Both the position numbers and the translations under genes were made by a program. This document shows, in pieces, positions 1 to 6,891 of a stretch of 11,819 nucleotides of DNA. Within the stretch, counting starts at the first letter, position 1; the number at the start of each line of letters is the position of its first letter. The notes below the pieces were generated by a model. That model was not told the DNA's origin. It did not search any database and saw only the letters and a program-made list of their open reading frames with translations. Source of the stretch: an uncultured Slackia sp. (GTDB taxonomy: Bacteria > Actinomycetota > Coriobacteriia > Coriobacteriales > Eggerthellaceae); the NCBI GenBank assembly GCA_900553775.1, contig USEZ01000047.1, forward strand, positions 1 to 11,819. The letters run 5' to 3'.

Positions 1-1246
1 TCTTCTTCTCCTCGTTCGCCTCGCCGGAGCCGGTGGTGGCGAGCACGGTGCCGGACGTCTCGTCGACCTCGTCCTCCTCGGTGGGAGGCAGGCCCTGGTC
101 GACGCGCGACATCATGGTCTTCCACGCCTTGGCATCAAGGTACTCGTACCAACCCCCGTTGATGTAGGCCGAGGTCGTGGGTTCCATGGCCGTGTAGATG
201 TCCTTCTCGGGATCCAACCCGCGCATGCTCTGGGCAATGGACAGGATGTCGGTGATCTCGAGGTCGGTGGTCACGTACTGGGAAAGCGCTTGCACGGAGC
301 CCACCATGGTGGCGGCATCGGATGTGAGGATCTTCTTCGCGATGGCCGACAGCACGAGGCGCTGGTTGGCCGCACGGTAGCGGTCGCCGTCGCCGAACTC
401 GTCGTAGGCGTGCCGTGCACGGCACAGGATGAGCGCCTGGTCGCCGTTGAGCGTCTGCGGGCCTGCGGCCACGTACCCGCCCGCATCCACATCGTCGATT
501 TCCATGGGGACGTCCACGTCGATGCCGCCGAGCGCGTCGACCGCCGCCTTGAAGCCGTCGAAGTCGATTTCCGCATAGTGCGAGATGGGAACGCCCGCGA
601 ATTCGGACACCGTTTTCACCGTCAGGGCGGGGCCGCCCAATGCGTGCGCCGCGTTGATCTTGTTCTTGCCGTATCCGTCGATGTCGACGTAGGTATCGCG
701 CACGATCGAGATGAGTGTCATCTTCTTCTCGCTCGGATCGACGCGCGTGAGGATCATGGAGTCGCTGCGGAAGTTGTCGCCCTCGTATTCGGCGCTTTCG
801 CTGCGCGCCTGCGACTTGTCGACGCCCATGAGCAAAACGTAGAACGGCTCGCTCGGGGCCTTCACGTCGGCCAGCACTCCTTCGAGGTCGGCGCCCACAT
901 CGCCGGTAAGCTTGCCGTTGAGCACGCCCACGTACGCGAGGGCGGCCCCGCCTACGCCGATGACCAGCGCCGCGATTGCGGCGAGCACGGCGCCGACGAT
1001 CTTCTCCCTGCGGTTTTTCTTCGCGCGCGTGCGGGAATAGTCGCTTCGGGCGCTGCCGCGGGAATACGACGACGCCGCCGAACCGCGAGACGCATCGGCC
1101 CCGCGCGCATAGGCGTTGCGCGAATACGAGGAGGCGTCGCGGCCTTGCGGATACGACGACGCTTCGCCGCGACGGGGCGAAGATGCTCGCCGCGACGATC
1201 CGTTCGAAGAAGACGGATCGTAAGAACTCGGTCTGCGAGGGGCCAT
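1..1246 (-). CDS. LytR-CpsA-Psr (LCP) family glycopolymer transferase, C-terminus cut by window edge
   Basis: Only the first 415 codons lie in the window; the reading frame has no stop before the left edge. LCP proteins transfer polyprenyl-linked glycopolymers to peptidoglycan on the outer face of the membrane. Layout seen: a Ser/Tyr/Arg-rich cytoplasmic tail (about 1-80) with repeated SSY/SSYSR elements, a basic stop KKNRREK, one membrane helix (about 83-109), then the LCP domain (about 134-310). LCP hallmarks are present: the F-Y-V-L-L-M-G-V-D strand, R160 and D162 in the FRSDSMILTRVD block, R183-D184 (VRDTY), the KIN segment near 196, R276 and R278 (CRARH) and D288/R291/Q295-R296. The ATG is fixed by a strong Shine-Dalgarno AAGGAGA (1253-1259) at 6-nt spacing. 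It is a paralogue of the LCP gene to its right but probably a separate transcript, because a terminator lies between them. Acidic low-complexity sequence follows the domain at about 389-415. The family call is firm; the glycopolymer substrate is unknown. Confidence 0.93.
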   Translation of the reverse strand, partial: MAPRRPSSYDPSSSNGSSRRASSPRRGEASSYPQGRDASSYSRNAYARGADASRGSAASSYSRGSARSDYSRTRAKKNRREKIVGAVLAAIAALVIGVGGAALAYVGVLNGKLTGDVGADLEGVLADVKAPSEPFYVLLMGVDKSQARSESAEYEGDNFRSDSMILTRVDPSEKKMTLISIVRDTYVDIDGYGKNKINAAHALGGPALTVKTVSEFAGVPISHYAEIDFDGFKAAVDALGGIDVDVPMEIDDVDAGGYVAAGPQTLNGDQALILCRARHAYDEFGDGDRYRAANQRLVLSAIAKKILTSDAATMVGSVQALSQYVTTDLEITDILSIAQSMRGLDPEKDIYTAMEPTTSAYINGGWYEYLDAKAWKTMMSRVDQGLPPTEEDEVDETSGTVLATTGSGEANEEKK

Positions 1247-1481
1247 CGGAAATCTCCTTGCTATCCGGCACGTGCGCATCGTCTTGCAACACGGCAGGCT
1301 TGCGCACCGAAATCGCCGGGCGCAAGCACGTATTCGCAAGGAAACGATGCGGCCCCCACGGCATGACGACGCGTTCGTATATGCGCCATCCTATCGTTTT
1401 CGGTTCTTCAAGCAGGCTTTCTATGCCGTTAAAGCGGGGAATCTTCATCAGAGCCGCAGGCATCCGGCACGAAAACGGCAT
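1247..1481. other. Intergenic gap between the two LCP genes; no convincing promoter found
   Basis: Together with the terminator hairpin and the 3' tail of the right LCP gene, this makes up the 331 bp between the two LCP coding regions. Because an intrinsic terminator ends the upstream transcript, the left LCP gene should have its own promoter here. I searched the minus strand for paired -35/-10 elements and found only isolated hexamers (for example TTGAAG and TAGGAT near 1390-1412) whose spacing is wrong. The only confident element is the Shine-Dalgarno sequence at 1253-1259. A minus-strand frame starting at 1448 looks partly protein-like but has no ribosome binding site and runs into the LCP gene out of frame, so I do not call a gene. 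Confidence 0.5.
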
Positions 1482-1516
1482 GAAAACGGCCCGGGAGCAA
1501 GCTTCGTCCCGGGCCG
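1482..1516 (-). terminator. Intrinsic terminator of the right-hand LCP gene
   Basis: A perfect 10-bp stem (CGGCCCGGGA, positions 1487-1496, with TCCCGGGCCG, 1507-1516) encloses a 10-nt loop. Read on the minus strand the stem is followed at once by TTTTC and then a second TTTT about 11 nt on. It begins about 60 nt after the stop codon of the LCP gene at 1578. This is a standard Rho-independent terminator and separates the transcription units of the two LCP genes. Confidence 0.85.
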
Positions 1517-1577
1517 GATGTCGCATCGTCGGCTTGTCGCGCCCGCACCGAGGGCGGCGGCGCAGGCGGCGGACCGA

Positions 1578-2912
1578 TCAGAAGGCGGGTTCGACGTATC
1601 CTGCGCCCGACGCGTCGAGAGCCTGGCCGGCGTCGGCATACGGATCGGCCTGCGACGAAGAATCCGCGGCATCGCCGTCGGCCGGCACGATGCTGCCGTC
1701 GGGAGCCGTCACGTATTCCTGAACGCCGGTGATCGTGCCGTCGAGCGTGCCTCCGTCGTTGAGATTGCGCTGCCCGTCGGCATACGGGGGCAGCCCCGCA
1801 TCGACGCGGCCCATCATGGTCTGCCAGGCCGCAAGGTCGCAGTACTCGTACCATATGCCGTCCACCTGGGCGGGAATCGTCGGATTCATGGCCGAGTAGA
1901 TGTCTTGGTCGGCGTCCATGCCGCGCATTTCGGTGGCGACCTCGATGATGGTCTGCACGTCCATGTCGGTGGTGATGTAATCGGCCATGGCGTTGATGGT
2001 ATTGGCCATGGTGACCACGTCGGACGAAAGAATCTTCTTCGCGATGGCGCCCATAACCATGCGCTGGTTGGCCATGCGGTAGTAATCGCCGCTGCCGTAA
2101 TCGTCGTAGGCGTGGCGGCTGCGGCACAAGACGAGAGCCTGGTCGCCGTTGAGGGTCTGCAGGCCCGCCTCGACGCGGCCGCCTGCAAGGTCGTCGTCGA
2201 TCGTGATGGGAACGTCGACCTCGATGCCGCCGAGCGCATCGACCGCCGCCTTGAAGCCGTCGAAGTCGATCTCGACATAGTGCGAGATGGGAACGCCCGC
2301 GAATTTGGAGATGGTGTCCACCACAAGGGCCGAACCGCCCAAGGCGGCCGACGCGTTGATCTTGTCGGCGCCGTAGCCTGCGATATTGACGTAGGTGTCG
2401 CGCTCGATGGAAACGAGCGAGACGTTTTTCTGCACGGGATCGACGCGCGTGAGGATCATGGAGTCGGAGCGGAACGTGTCCATGTCGCCTTCCGCCACGC
2501 GCTCTTCGGAGCGGTCGACGCCCATGATGAGCATGTAGAAAGGCTCTCCGGGCGCGGCCTTTTCGACGGAAAGCGCCTGCATGAGGTCTTGGTCGACGTT
2601 TTCATGCAGCCTGTCGGAGATGGAGTTCACGTACATGATGCCGCCGAATGCCGCGCCGCCCACGCCGAGCAGCAGCACGAGAAGCACGACAAGGGCCGCC
2701 TTGAGGCCGCGATGCTTCTTCGGGCGGCGCGCCGCATAGGCGTTGCGAGAGTAGGCGCTCGCCGAAACGGGCACGATAGCCGTCGTGGCAGGCGTGGATA
2801 TCGGCGCAAGCGCGGAAACGAATGCGGCCGAATCGTCGCGAGGCCGGGACGGGCCGTTCCCGGGATGCGAAAGACCGCCTGCGGATGGGGTGTTCTTCTG
2901 ACGTTTTTTCAT
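1578..2912 (-). CDS. LytR-CpsA-Psr (LCP) family glycopolymer transferase, complete
   Basis: A 444-residue protein: hydrophilic cytoplasmic tail (1-70), one membrane helix (about 71-95), LCP domain (about 125-300) and an Asp/Ser/Ala-rich extracellular C-terminus (about 380-444). Conserved LCP features: FYMLIMGVD (about 125-133), R148 and D150 in FRSDSMILTRVD, R171-D172 (ERDTY), K184 in DKIN, R264 and R266 (CRSRH), and D276/R279/Q283-R284. LCP enzymes move lipid-linked polymers onto peptidoglycan. The domain closely resembles the paralogue to its left, with long shared stretches such as the 16-residue block EIDFDGFKAAVDALGG, pointing to tandem duplication. Both tails also share the string YSRNAYA. 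The start is uncertain: ATG at 2912 (used here) or ATG three codons earlier at 2921. Neither has a good Shine-Dalgarno sequence, and a CATAAT hexamer 7 nt before 2912 suggests a leaderless mRNA. It diverges from the deacetylase gene. Confidence 0.93.
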   Translation of the reverse strand: MKKRQKNTPSAGGLSHPGNGPSRPRDDSAAFVSALAPISTPATTAIVPVSASAYSRNAYAARRPKKHRGLKAALVVLLVLLLGVGGAAFGGIMYVNSISDRLHENVDQDLMQALSVEKAAPGEPFYMLIMGVDRSEERVAEGDMDTFRSDSMILTRVDPVQKNVSLVSIERDTYVNIAGYGADKINASAALGGSALVVDTISKFAGVPISHYVEIDFDGFKAAVDALGGIEVDVPITIDDDLAGGRVEAGLQTLNGDQALVLCRSRHAYDDYGSGDYYRMANQRMVMGAIAKKILSSDVVTMANTINAMADYITTDMDVQTIIEVATEMRGMDADQDIYSAMNPTIPAQVDGIWYEYCDLAAWQTMMGRVDAGLPPYADGQRNLNDGGTLDGTITGVQEYVTAPDGSIVPADGDAADSSSQADPYADAGQALDASGAGYVEPAF

Positions 2913-2919
2913 ACACGGC

Positions 2920-2925
2920 ATTATG
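2920..2925 (-). promoter_or_regulatory. Possible -10 element for a leaderless LCP transcript
   Basis: On the minus strand CATAAT ends 7 nt before the ATG at 2912. Transcription would then begin at or next to the A of that ATG, giving a leaderless mRNA, which is common in actinobacteria. This fits the lack of a ribosome binding site upstream. No good -35 is visible at 16-18 bp, so the call is tentative. Confidence 0.35.
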
Positions 2926-3125
2926 CCCGATTCGCATCCCCCGGAAAGAACAAACCCCCGCGCTTTTGGAAAAAACGCGCGAAACAAGATTCTTCGCACC
3001 GACGATGCCGCCCCCGAGGCGACGCGATGTGTCGATTCCTTAAAAGTTCTTTCAGAATCCGCCGCGCGCGTTAAACTTGCCGCATATGACAGTCGGTCGA
3101 TCCGAAACGCGCACAAGAGGCTTCT
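2926..3125. other. Divergent intergenic region between LCP and deacetylase genes
   Basis: About 200 bp that must hold the promoters of two divergent envelope genes. It is noticeably richer in A/T runs than its surroundings, including CTTAAAAGTTCTTT (3039-3052) and GTTAAACTTG (3070-3079). An imperfect hairpin around 2960-2982 pairs CGCGCTTTT with AAAACGCGCG through one bulged base and could be an operator. No paired -35/-10 for the plus strand could be fixed with confidence. The deacetylase ribosome binding site AAGAGG lies at 3115-3120. Confidence 0.4.
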
Positions 3126-4712
3126 ATGAACACCGAACATGACGGCGGGGCGCCTTTCGGCGATCCGCACTTTTCCGATACCCCGTCCCAGCACGCCGCG
3201 CCCCCGACGGACCCGCGCCCGACGCATGCCCGCCCCTCGGTGGCGAAAAGCCGGCGCGTGCGCGGCCCGCAAGGTCGCGCCGGCGCGCACCGAACGAACC
3301 CGACCGAACCCGTCGTCGCGCATGGCGTCGTACCCGAGCAGACGCACGGGCACGACGCGGACGCCCTCGCCGGCGCCCGCCCGCACGGCACGGCGGACGA
3401 GCAGCCCCCGCAGCGCGAGCACGAACGCCGAAAGACGCAGGCGTCCTTCGAACCCGAGCACGGGCATCGCGCATATCAGCACCGCATCGAGCCCGAATCG
3501 CAGCGCAATACGCCGCCGCAAGGCTTCGTGCCGCTGTGGGACGACGACGCCCCGAGGCCGCGCATCACGCGCCGCGTCTTCATCGCCGGCGGCGTCGCGA
3601 TCGCGGCGGCGGCCGCCGTGTTCGGCATTCCCGCCCTGCGCGACGTGATGCCCATCTCGGTGACCGTTAACGGACAGTCCGTCGAGCTTTCGAAGGAAAA
3701 GACCCTGCAGGCGGCTTACGAGAAAAGCGGCATCCGGGTGACGCCCGGCAACCTCGTGGACATCGAGGGCGAAATCATCGGCGAAGGCGAAGGGGCTCCC
3801 TATATCGCGACGATCGACGGCCGCCAGGCCGATGCGCCCGACACCCCCGTGCAAGACGGCAACGCGCTTGCCTTCGCCGACGGCTCCGACGTCGAAGAGC
3901 CGTCCGTGACCGAGGATAAAACCGTCGATCCCAGCCCCGTCGAAAGCGGGCACGGCCCGATCCATGCCATCGGCTCGCCGGGCGCGGCGGGCACATCCAC
4001 CGTGAAGACGGGGCAGACGTCGGGCAAAGAGGTGGTCGTCGAGGTGATAGAGCCCGCGCAAGACCGCCTCTACCTGCGCTCCTATCCCGACACGGGCGAT
4101 GACAAAGCCATCGCGCTCACCTTCGACGACGGCCCGTGGGAGGAAAGCACCGCCGCCATTTTGGACATCCTGCGCGACAACGGCGCGACGGCCACGTTTT
4201 TCGCCGTGGGCAACCGCATCGCAGGCGAAGGCGTCGAGCTGGTGAAGCGCGAGCGCGACGAAGGCCACCAGGTATGCAGCCACAGCTGGGACCATGCCTC
4301 GGGCAGCGGCCAGGGCGTCAACATGGGGCTCATGACCCCCGAAGAGCAGCGCATGGAAGTGGAGAAAGGCTTTCAGGCCATCGTCGACGCGACCGGCGCC
4401 GAACCGAGCAGGGTGTTTCGCTCGCCGGGCGGCAACTTTCCCATCGAGGTGTGGCGCAACGTGGAAGACCTGCTCGAAGCCGAAATAGGCTGGGATATCG
4501 ACACGCTCGACTGGAAACGCCCCGGCGCCTCCGTGATCGCCGAGCGCATAAAGGCGGCGACGCCCGGCGACATCATCCTGATGCACGACGGCGGCGGCGA
4601 TCGCTCGCAGACCGCCGAAGCGCTGCGAAAGGCCCTTCCCTACCTTAAAGAACAGGGGTTCCGCTTCGTCACCATGGACGAGATGCTGCAATTCCCGCGC
4701 AAGGAAGGCTAG
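3126..4712 (+). CDS. Membrane-anchored polysaccharide (NodB-homology) deacetylase
   Basis: A 528-residue carbohydrate esterase family 4-type enzyme, expected to remove N-acetyl groups from peptidoglycan or a surface glycan outside the membrane. Layout: a Pro/His/Arg-rich probably disordered cytoplasmic tail (1-148), a membrane helix (about 151-169) preceded by TRRVF, a beta-rich linker (about 175-255) that begins ISVTVNGQSVEL and resembles DUF348/G5-type small extracytoplasmic modules, a low-complexity linker (about 255-310), then NodB (about 325-520). All catalytic motifs are visible: TFDDGP (D334 base, D335 metal), H386-S-W-D-H390 (metal), R432-S-P-G-G, D462 in DTLDW, and LMH487D488. The start ATG has AAGAGG at 5-nt spacing. 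The twin arginine followed by VFIAGG resembles a Tat signal, but the n-region is extremely long, so a signal anchor is equally possible. The gene diverges from the LCP genes, which supports a wall-glycan role. Confidence 0.9.
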   Translation: MNTEHDGGAPFGDPHFSDTPSQHAAPPTDPRPTHARPSVAKSRRVRGPQGRAGAHRTNPTEPVVAHGVVPEQTHGHDADALAGARPHGTADEQPPQREHERRKTQASFEPEHGHRAYQHRIEPESQRNTPPQGFVPLWDDDAPRPRITRRVFIAGGVAIAAAAAVFGIPALRDVMPISVTVNGQSVELSKEKTLQAAYEKSGIRVTPGNLVDIEGEIIGEGEGAPYIATIDGRQADAPDTPVQDGNALAFADGSDVEEPSVTEDKTVDPSPVESGHGPIHAIGSPGAAGTSTVKTGQTSGKEVVVEVIEPAQDRLYLRSYPDTGDDKAIALTFDDGPWEESTAAILDILRDNGATATFFAVGNRIAGEGVELVKRERDEGHQVCSHSWDHASGSGQGVNMGLMTPEEQRMEVEKGFQAIVDATGAEPSRVFRSPGGNFPIEVWRNVEDLLEAEIGWDIDTLDWKRPGASVIAERIKAATPGDIILMHDGGGDRSQTAEALRKALPYLKEQGFRFVTMDEMLQFPRKEG

Positions 4713-4740
4713 GCGGTCCGCCGCAAGCAGGCCGCCTAGC
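4708..4740 (+). terminator. Hairpin overlapping the deacetylase stop codon
   Basis: An 11-bp stem with one G-T wobble (GCTAGGCGGTC at 4708-4718 with GGCCGCCTAGC at 4730-4740) and an 11-nt loop. The TAG stop codon is inside the left arm. No T-run follows, so it may act as a weak terminator or as a 3'-end stabiliser rather than a classic intrinsic terminator. Confidence 0.5.
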
Positions 4741-4906
4741 GAACAACGACAGGCCGAAGCCCGCGAACGCGCCGCAAGCGCCCTTCTGCGCCCGCATCCC
4801 CGTCGGGCGCAGGCGCGCGGAAGCGTCCTCGGGGTAGACGCAGGCGAACGCCCCGCGATCTTTTCTACCCGTCCGTGCCGAACATGTCGGGAATGTAAAA
4901 TCTCAT
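4741..4906. other. Noncoding spacer with a strong GC hairpin
   Basis: Between the deacetylase 3' hairpin and the ilv promoter. It holds one notable perfect inverted repeat, CTGCGCCCG (4786-4794) with CGGGCGCAG (4804-4812), giving a 9-bp stem with a 9-nt loop and a possible extra wobble pair. No T-run follows on either strand, so it is not a textbook terminator, although it may help insulate the ilv promoter. I see no gene here on either strand. Confidence 0.5.
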
Positions 4907-4926
4907 CGCTTTATCGAAATAAAGCG
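4907..4926. promoter_or_regulatory. Perfect AT-rich palindrome, candidate operator of the ilv promoter
   Basis: CGCTTTAT and ATAAAGCG form a perfect 8-bp inverted repeat around CGAA. It ends 10 bp before the -35 hexamer, centred at about -54 relative to the likely transcription start. An A/T-rich dyad in such GC-rich DNA at an activator-like position suggests a regulator binding site. It could instead fold as an RNA hairpin if read through from upstream, but no T-run follows it. The binding protein is unknown. Confidence 0.5.
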
Positions 4927-4936
4927 CGATAGCGTC

Positions 4937-4964
4937 TTGAAGCGGGGCCGCGCCGCCCTATAAT
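4937..4964 (+). promoter_or_regulatory. Sigma-70-type promoter of the ilvDBN(C) operon
   Basis: The -35 TTGAAG (4937-4942) and a perfect -10 TATAAT (4959-4964) are separated by 16 bp of pure G+C. This is the best promoter in the window. The expected start is near 4971, giving an untranslated leader of about 255 nt before ilvD. Confidence 0.85.
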
Positions 4965-4969
4965 CCGAA

Positions 4970-5226
4970 TCACTCACCAAATGCGACGACAGGGCGAGTG
5001 AGGACGAATCCATCTTCAGCAAGCAGGCGGGAATGCGAGCCTGCGGTGGACGGGCCTTGAAACCCCCTTGAGCAGCGAAGCCGAACGCGGCAGCCGACGC
5101 GAGCGATCCTCGCCGACGCAAGCCGCCGGGTACGCTTCGCCGGACGCCTTCCGTGACGGGCATCGACGAGGGTTCTCGCTCGCATTCCTCGAGTCGCAGC
5201 CTAGCCGAGGGAAAGCGAGACACGCG
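4970..5226 (+). promoter_or_regulatory. Structured 5' leader of the ilvD operon, unclassified cis-regulatory RNA candidate
   Basis: The leader carries a series of perfect stems. A 5'-terminal hairpin pairs TCACTC (4970-4975) with GAGTGA (4996-5001). A second pairs GCAGGC (5023-5028) with GCCTGC (5039-5044). A three-tier arm pairs GCGAAGC/GCTTCGC (5075-5081/5134-5140), GCGGC/GCCGC (5087-5091/5122-5126) and GCGAG/CTCGC (5099-5103/5109-5113). Near the gene, CCTCG (5187-5191) can pair either with CGAGG upstream (5167-5171) or with CGAGGG downstream (5206-5211), and the latter overlaps the only purine-rich Shine-Dalgarno-like stretch. No TGGN/ACC T-box core follows the arm, and the two tiny reading frames (4981-5001, 5033-5071) lack runs of Ile, Val or Leu codons. 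The structure is seen in the sequence; the regulatory function is inferred, and GC-rich DNA makes chance stems common. Confidence 0.5.
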
Positions 5227-6891
5227 ATGAACCACCGAAGCGACGCCATCAAGAAGGGTCTGGCGCGCGCGCCGCACCGCAGCCTTCTGAAGGCCGACGG
5301 CCTGACCGACGAAGAACTCGACCGCCCGCTTGTCGCGGTCATCTCCGCCCAAAACGAAGTCATCCCCGGGCATGTGCACCTGCAGACCATCGCCGATGCC
5401 GTGAAAGCAGGCATCCGCATGGCGGGCGGCACGCCGCTGCAGATGAATACCATCGGCGTGTGCGACGGCATCGCCATGAACCACGAGGGCATGCACTATT
5501 CGCTCACCAGCCGCGAAGTGATCGCCGACAGCGTGGAATGCGCCGTGCAGGGCCATCAGTTCGACGCCATGGTGCTCATTCCCGCGTGCGACAAGATCGT
5601 TCCCGGCATGCTGATCGCCGCATGCCGTCTGAATATCCCCACCATGCTCGTGTCGGGCGGCCCCATGCTGGCGGGCCGCGATGCATGCGGCAACCAGACC
5701 GACCTGAACACCCTGTTCGACGCCGTGGGCCAGGTCACCGCGGGCACCATGACGCAGGAAGAGTGCGACCGGCTCGAAAACACGGCATGCCCCACCTGCG
5801 GCAGCTGCTCGGGTATGTTCACCGCGAATTCCATCTGCTGTTTGTCCGAGGCGCTCGGCATCGCGCTTCCCGGCAACGGCACCGTTCCCGCCGTGTACTC
5901 CGAGCGCATCCGCCTGGCCAAGCGCACCGGCATGAAGGTCATGGAGCTGTTCGAATCGGGCACCTGCGCGCTCGACATCATCAACGAGCGCTCCATCCGC
6001 AACGGCATGGCGCTCGACATGGCTTTCGGAGGGTCGACCAACACCATGCTGCACCTCACGGCCATCGCGCACGCGGCAGGCTGCCCGATAAGCATGGACG
6101 ACTGGGACGACGTATCCGCGAAAACCCCCAACCTCACCCGCATCGCCCCCGCAGGCCCGCTGCACATCGAAGACCTGAACGCCGTCGGCGGCATTTCCGC
6201 CATCATGGGCGAGCTCGGCCGCGCGGGACTGCTCGACACGCAAGCGCTCACCTGCCACGGCACCGTCGAGCAATGGCTCGCTTCGTGTCCGCCCGTCGAC
6301 GGGGAAGTCGTGCGCAGCGCCGATGCCGCCTACAGCGCCACGGGCGGCCTGAAGGTGCTGCGCGGCAACCTGGCCCCCGATTGCGGCGTGGTGAAGAAAA
6401 GCGCCGTCGACCCCGATATGTACAAGCACGAAGGCCCCGCCCGCGTGTTCGAAAGCGAAGAAGAGGCGTGCGAGGCCATCTTCGGCGGCGCGATCGAGCC
6501 CGGCGACGTGGTGGTGATCCGCTACGAAGGGCCCGCAGGCGGCCCCGGCATGCGCGAGATGCTCACGCCGACGAGCGCGATCTGCGGCATGGGCCTGGCG
6601 AAATCGGTGGCCCTGATCACCGACGGGCGCTTCAGCGGCGCCACGAAAGGCCCCGCCATCGGACACGTCTCCCCCGAAGCGGCGGCGGGCGGCCCGATCG
6701 CCCTCGTCGAGGAAGGCGACATCATCGCGGTCGACATCGAGGCGGGAACGCTTGATTTGAAGGTGGAGGAAGACGAGCTTGCGCGCAGGCGCGCCGCCTG
6801 GCAGCCGCCGGCGCCGAAATACACGACCGGCGTGCTTTCCCGCTACGCGAAGCTCGTGACCAGTGCAGACAAGGGGGCGTATCTGGCATGA
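5227..6891 (+). CDS. ilvD: Dihydroxyacid dehydratase
   Basis: 554 residues, the usual length. It dehydrates 2,3-dihydroxyisovalerate and 2,3-dihydroxy-3-methylvalerate to the 2-oxo acids of valine and isoleucine biosynthesis, in the cytoplasm, using an Fe-S cluster. Seen: RSDAIKKG at the N-terminus, PACDKIVPGM with cluster ligand C121, CPTCGSCSGMFTAN with C194, the CDGIAM magnesium region (D80) and DGRFSG with the likely base serine near 470. The position that is a third cysteine in plant and mycobacterial [2Fe-2S] enzymes is glycine (G48 in IPGHVHL), as in the E. coli oxygen-labile [4Fe-4S] enzyme. This fits an anaerobe but is inference. The start at 5227 matches the family N-terminus. The frame stays open upstream to about 5068, but that extension is arginine/serine-rich and unlike the family. 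The local Shine-Dalgarno is weak (GAGGGA 14 nt away, or GAGA 6 nt away). It overlaps ilvB by 4 nt. Confidence 0.97.
   Translation: MNHRSDAIKKGLARAPHRSLLKADGLTDEELDRPLVAVISAQNEVIPGHVHLQTIADAVKAGIRMAGGTPLQMNTIGVCDGIAMNHEGMHYSLTSREVIADSVECAVQGHQFDAMVLIPACDKIVPGMLIAACRLNIPTMLVSGGPMLAGRDACGNQTDLNTLFDAVGQVTAGTMTQEECDRLENTACPTCGSCSGMFTANSICCLSEALGIALPGNGTVPAVYSERIRLAKRTGMKVMELFESGTCALDIINERSIRNGMALDMAFGGSTNTMLHLTAIAHAAGCPISMDDWDDVSAKTPNLTRIAPAGPLHIEDLNAVGGISAIMGELGRAGLLDTQALTCHGTVEQWLASCPPVDGEVVRSADAAYSATGGLKVLRGNLAPDCGVVKKSAVDPDMYKHEGPARVFESEEEACEAIFGGAIEPGDVVVIRYEGPAGGPGMREMLTPTSAICGMGLAKSVALITDGRFSGATKGPAIGHVSPEAAAGGPIALVEEGDIIAVDIEAGTLDLKVEEDELARRRAAWQPPAPKYTTGVLSRYAKLVTSADKGAYLA

Noticed and set aside
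135..1526. Minus-strand frame including a protein-like start (MKIPRFNG at 1448)
   Set aside because: No Shine-Dalgarno sequence, overlaps the left LCP gene out of frame and becomes Arg-rich nonsense within it.
2922..4691. Very long minus-strand open frame continuing upstream of the LCP gene across the deacetylase
   Set aside because: It is antisense to a deacetylase with every catalytic motif; its translation is low-complexity Ala/Arg/Gly/His typical of high-GC shadow frames.
4981..5071. Attenuation leader peptides in the ilvD leader (frames 4981-5001 and 5033-5071)
   Set aside because: Six and twelve codons with only one Leu and no Ile or Val; no control-codon cluster.
4970..5226. T-box riboswitch for ilvD
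   Set aside because: Some parts recall T-box stem I (a TTGAA beside AGTG, a GGTGG loop), but the in-phase triplet is ACC (Thr) and no TGGN bulge or ACCGCG core exists downstream.
5068..5226. N-terminal extension of IlvD from TTG 5068
   Set aside because: Frame is open but the extra 53 residues are Arg/Ser-rich and unlike the family, whose N-terminus fits the ATG at 5227.
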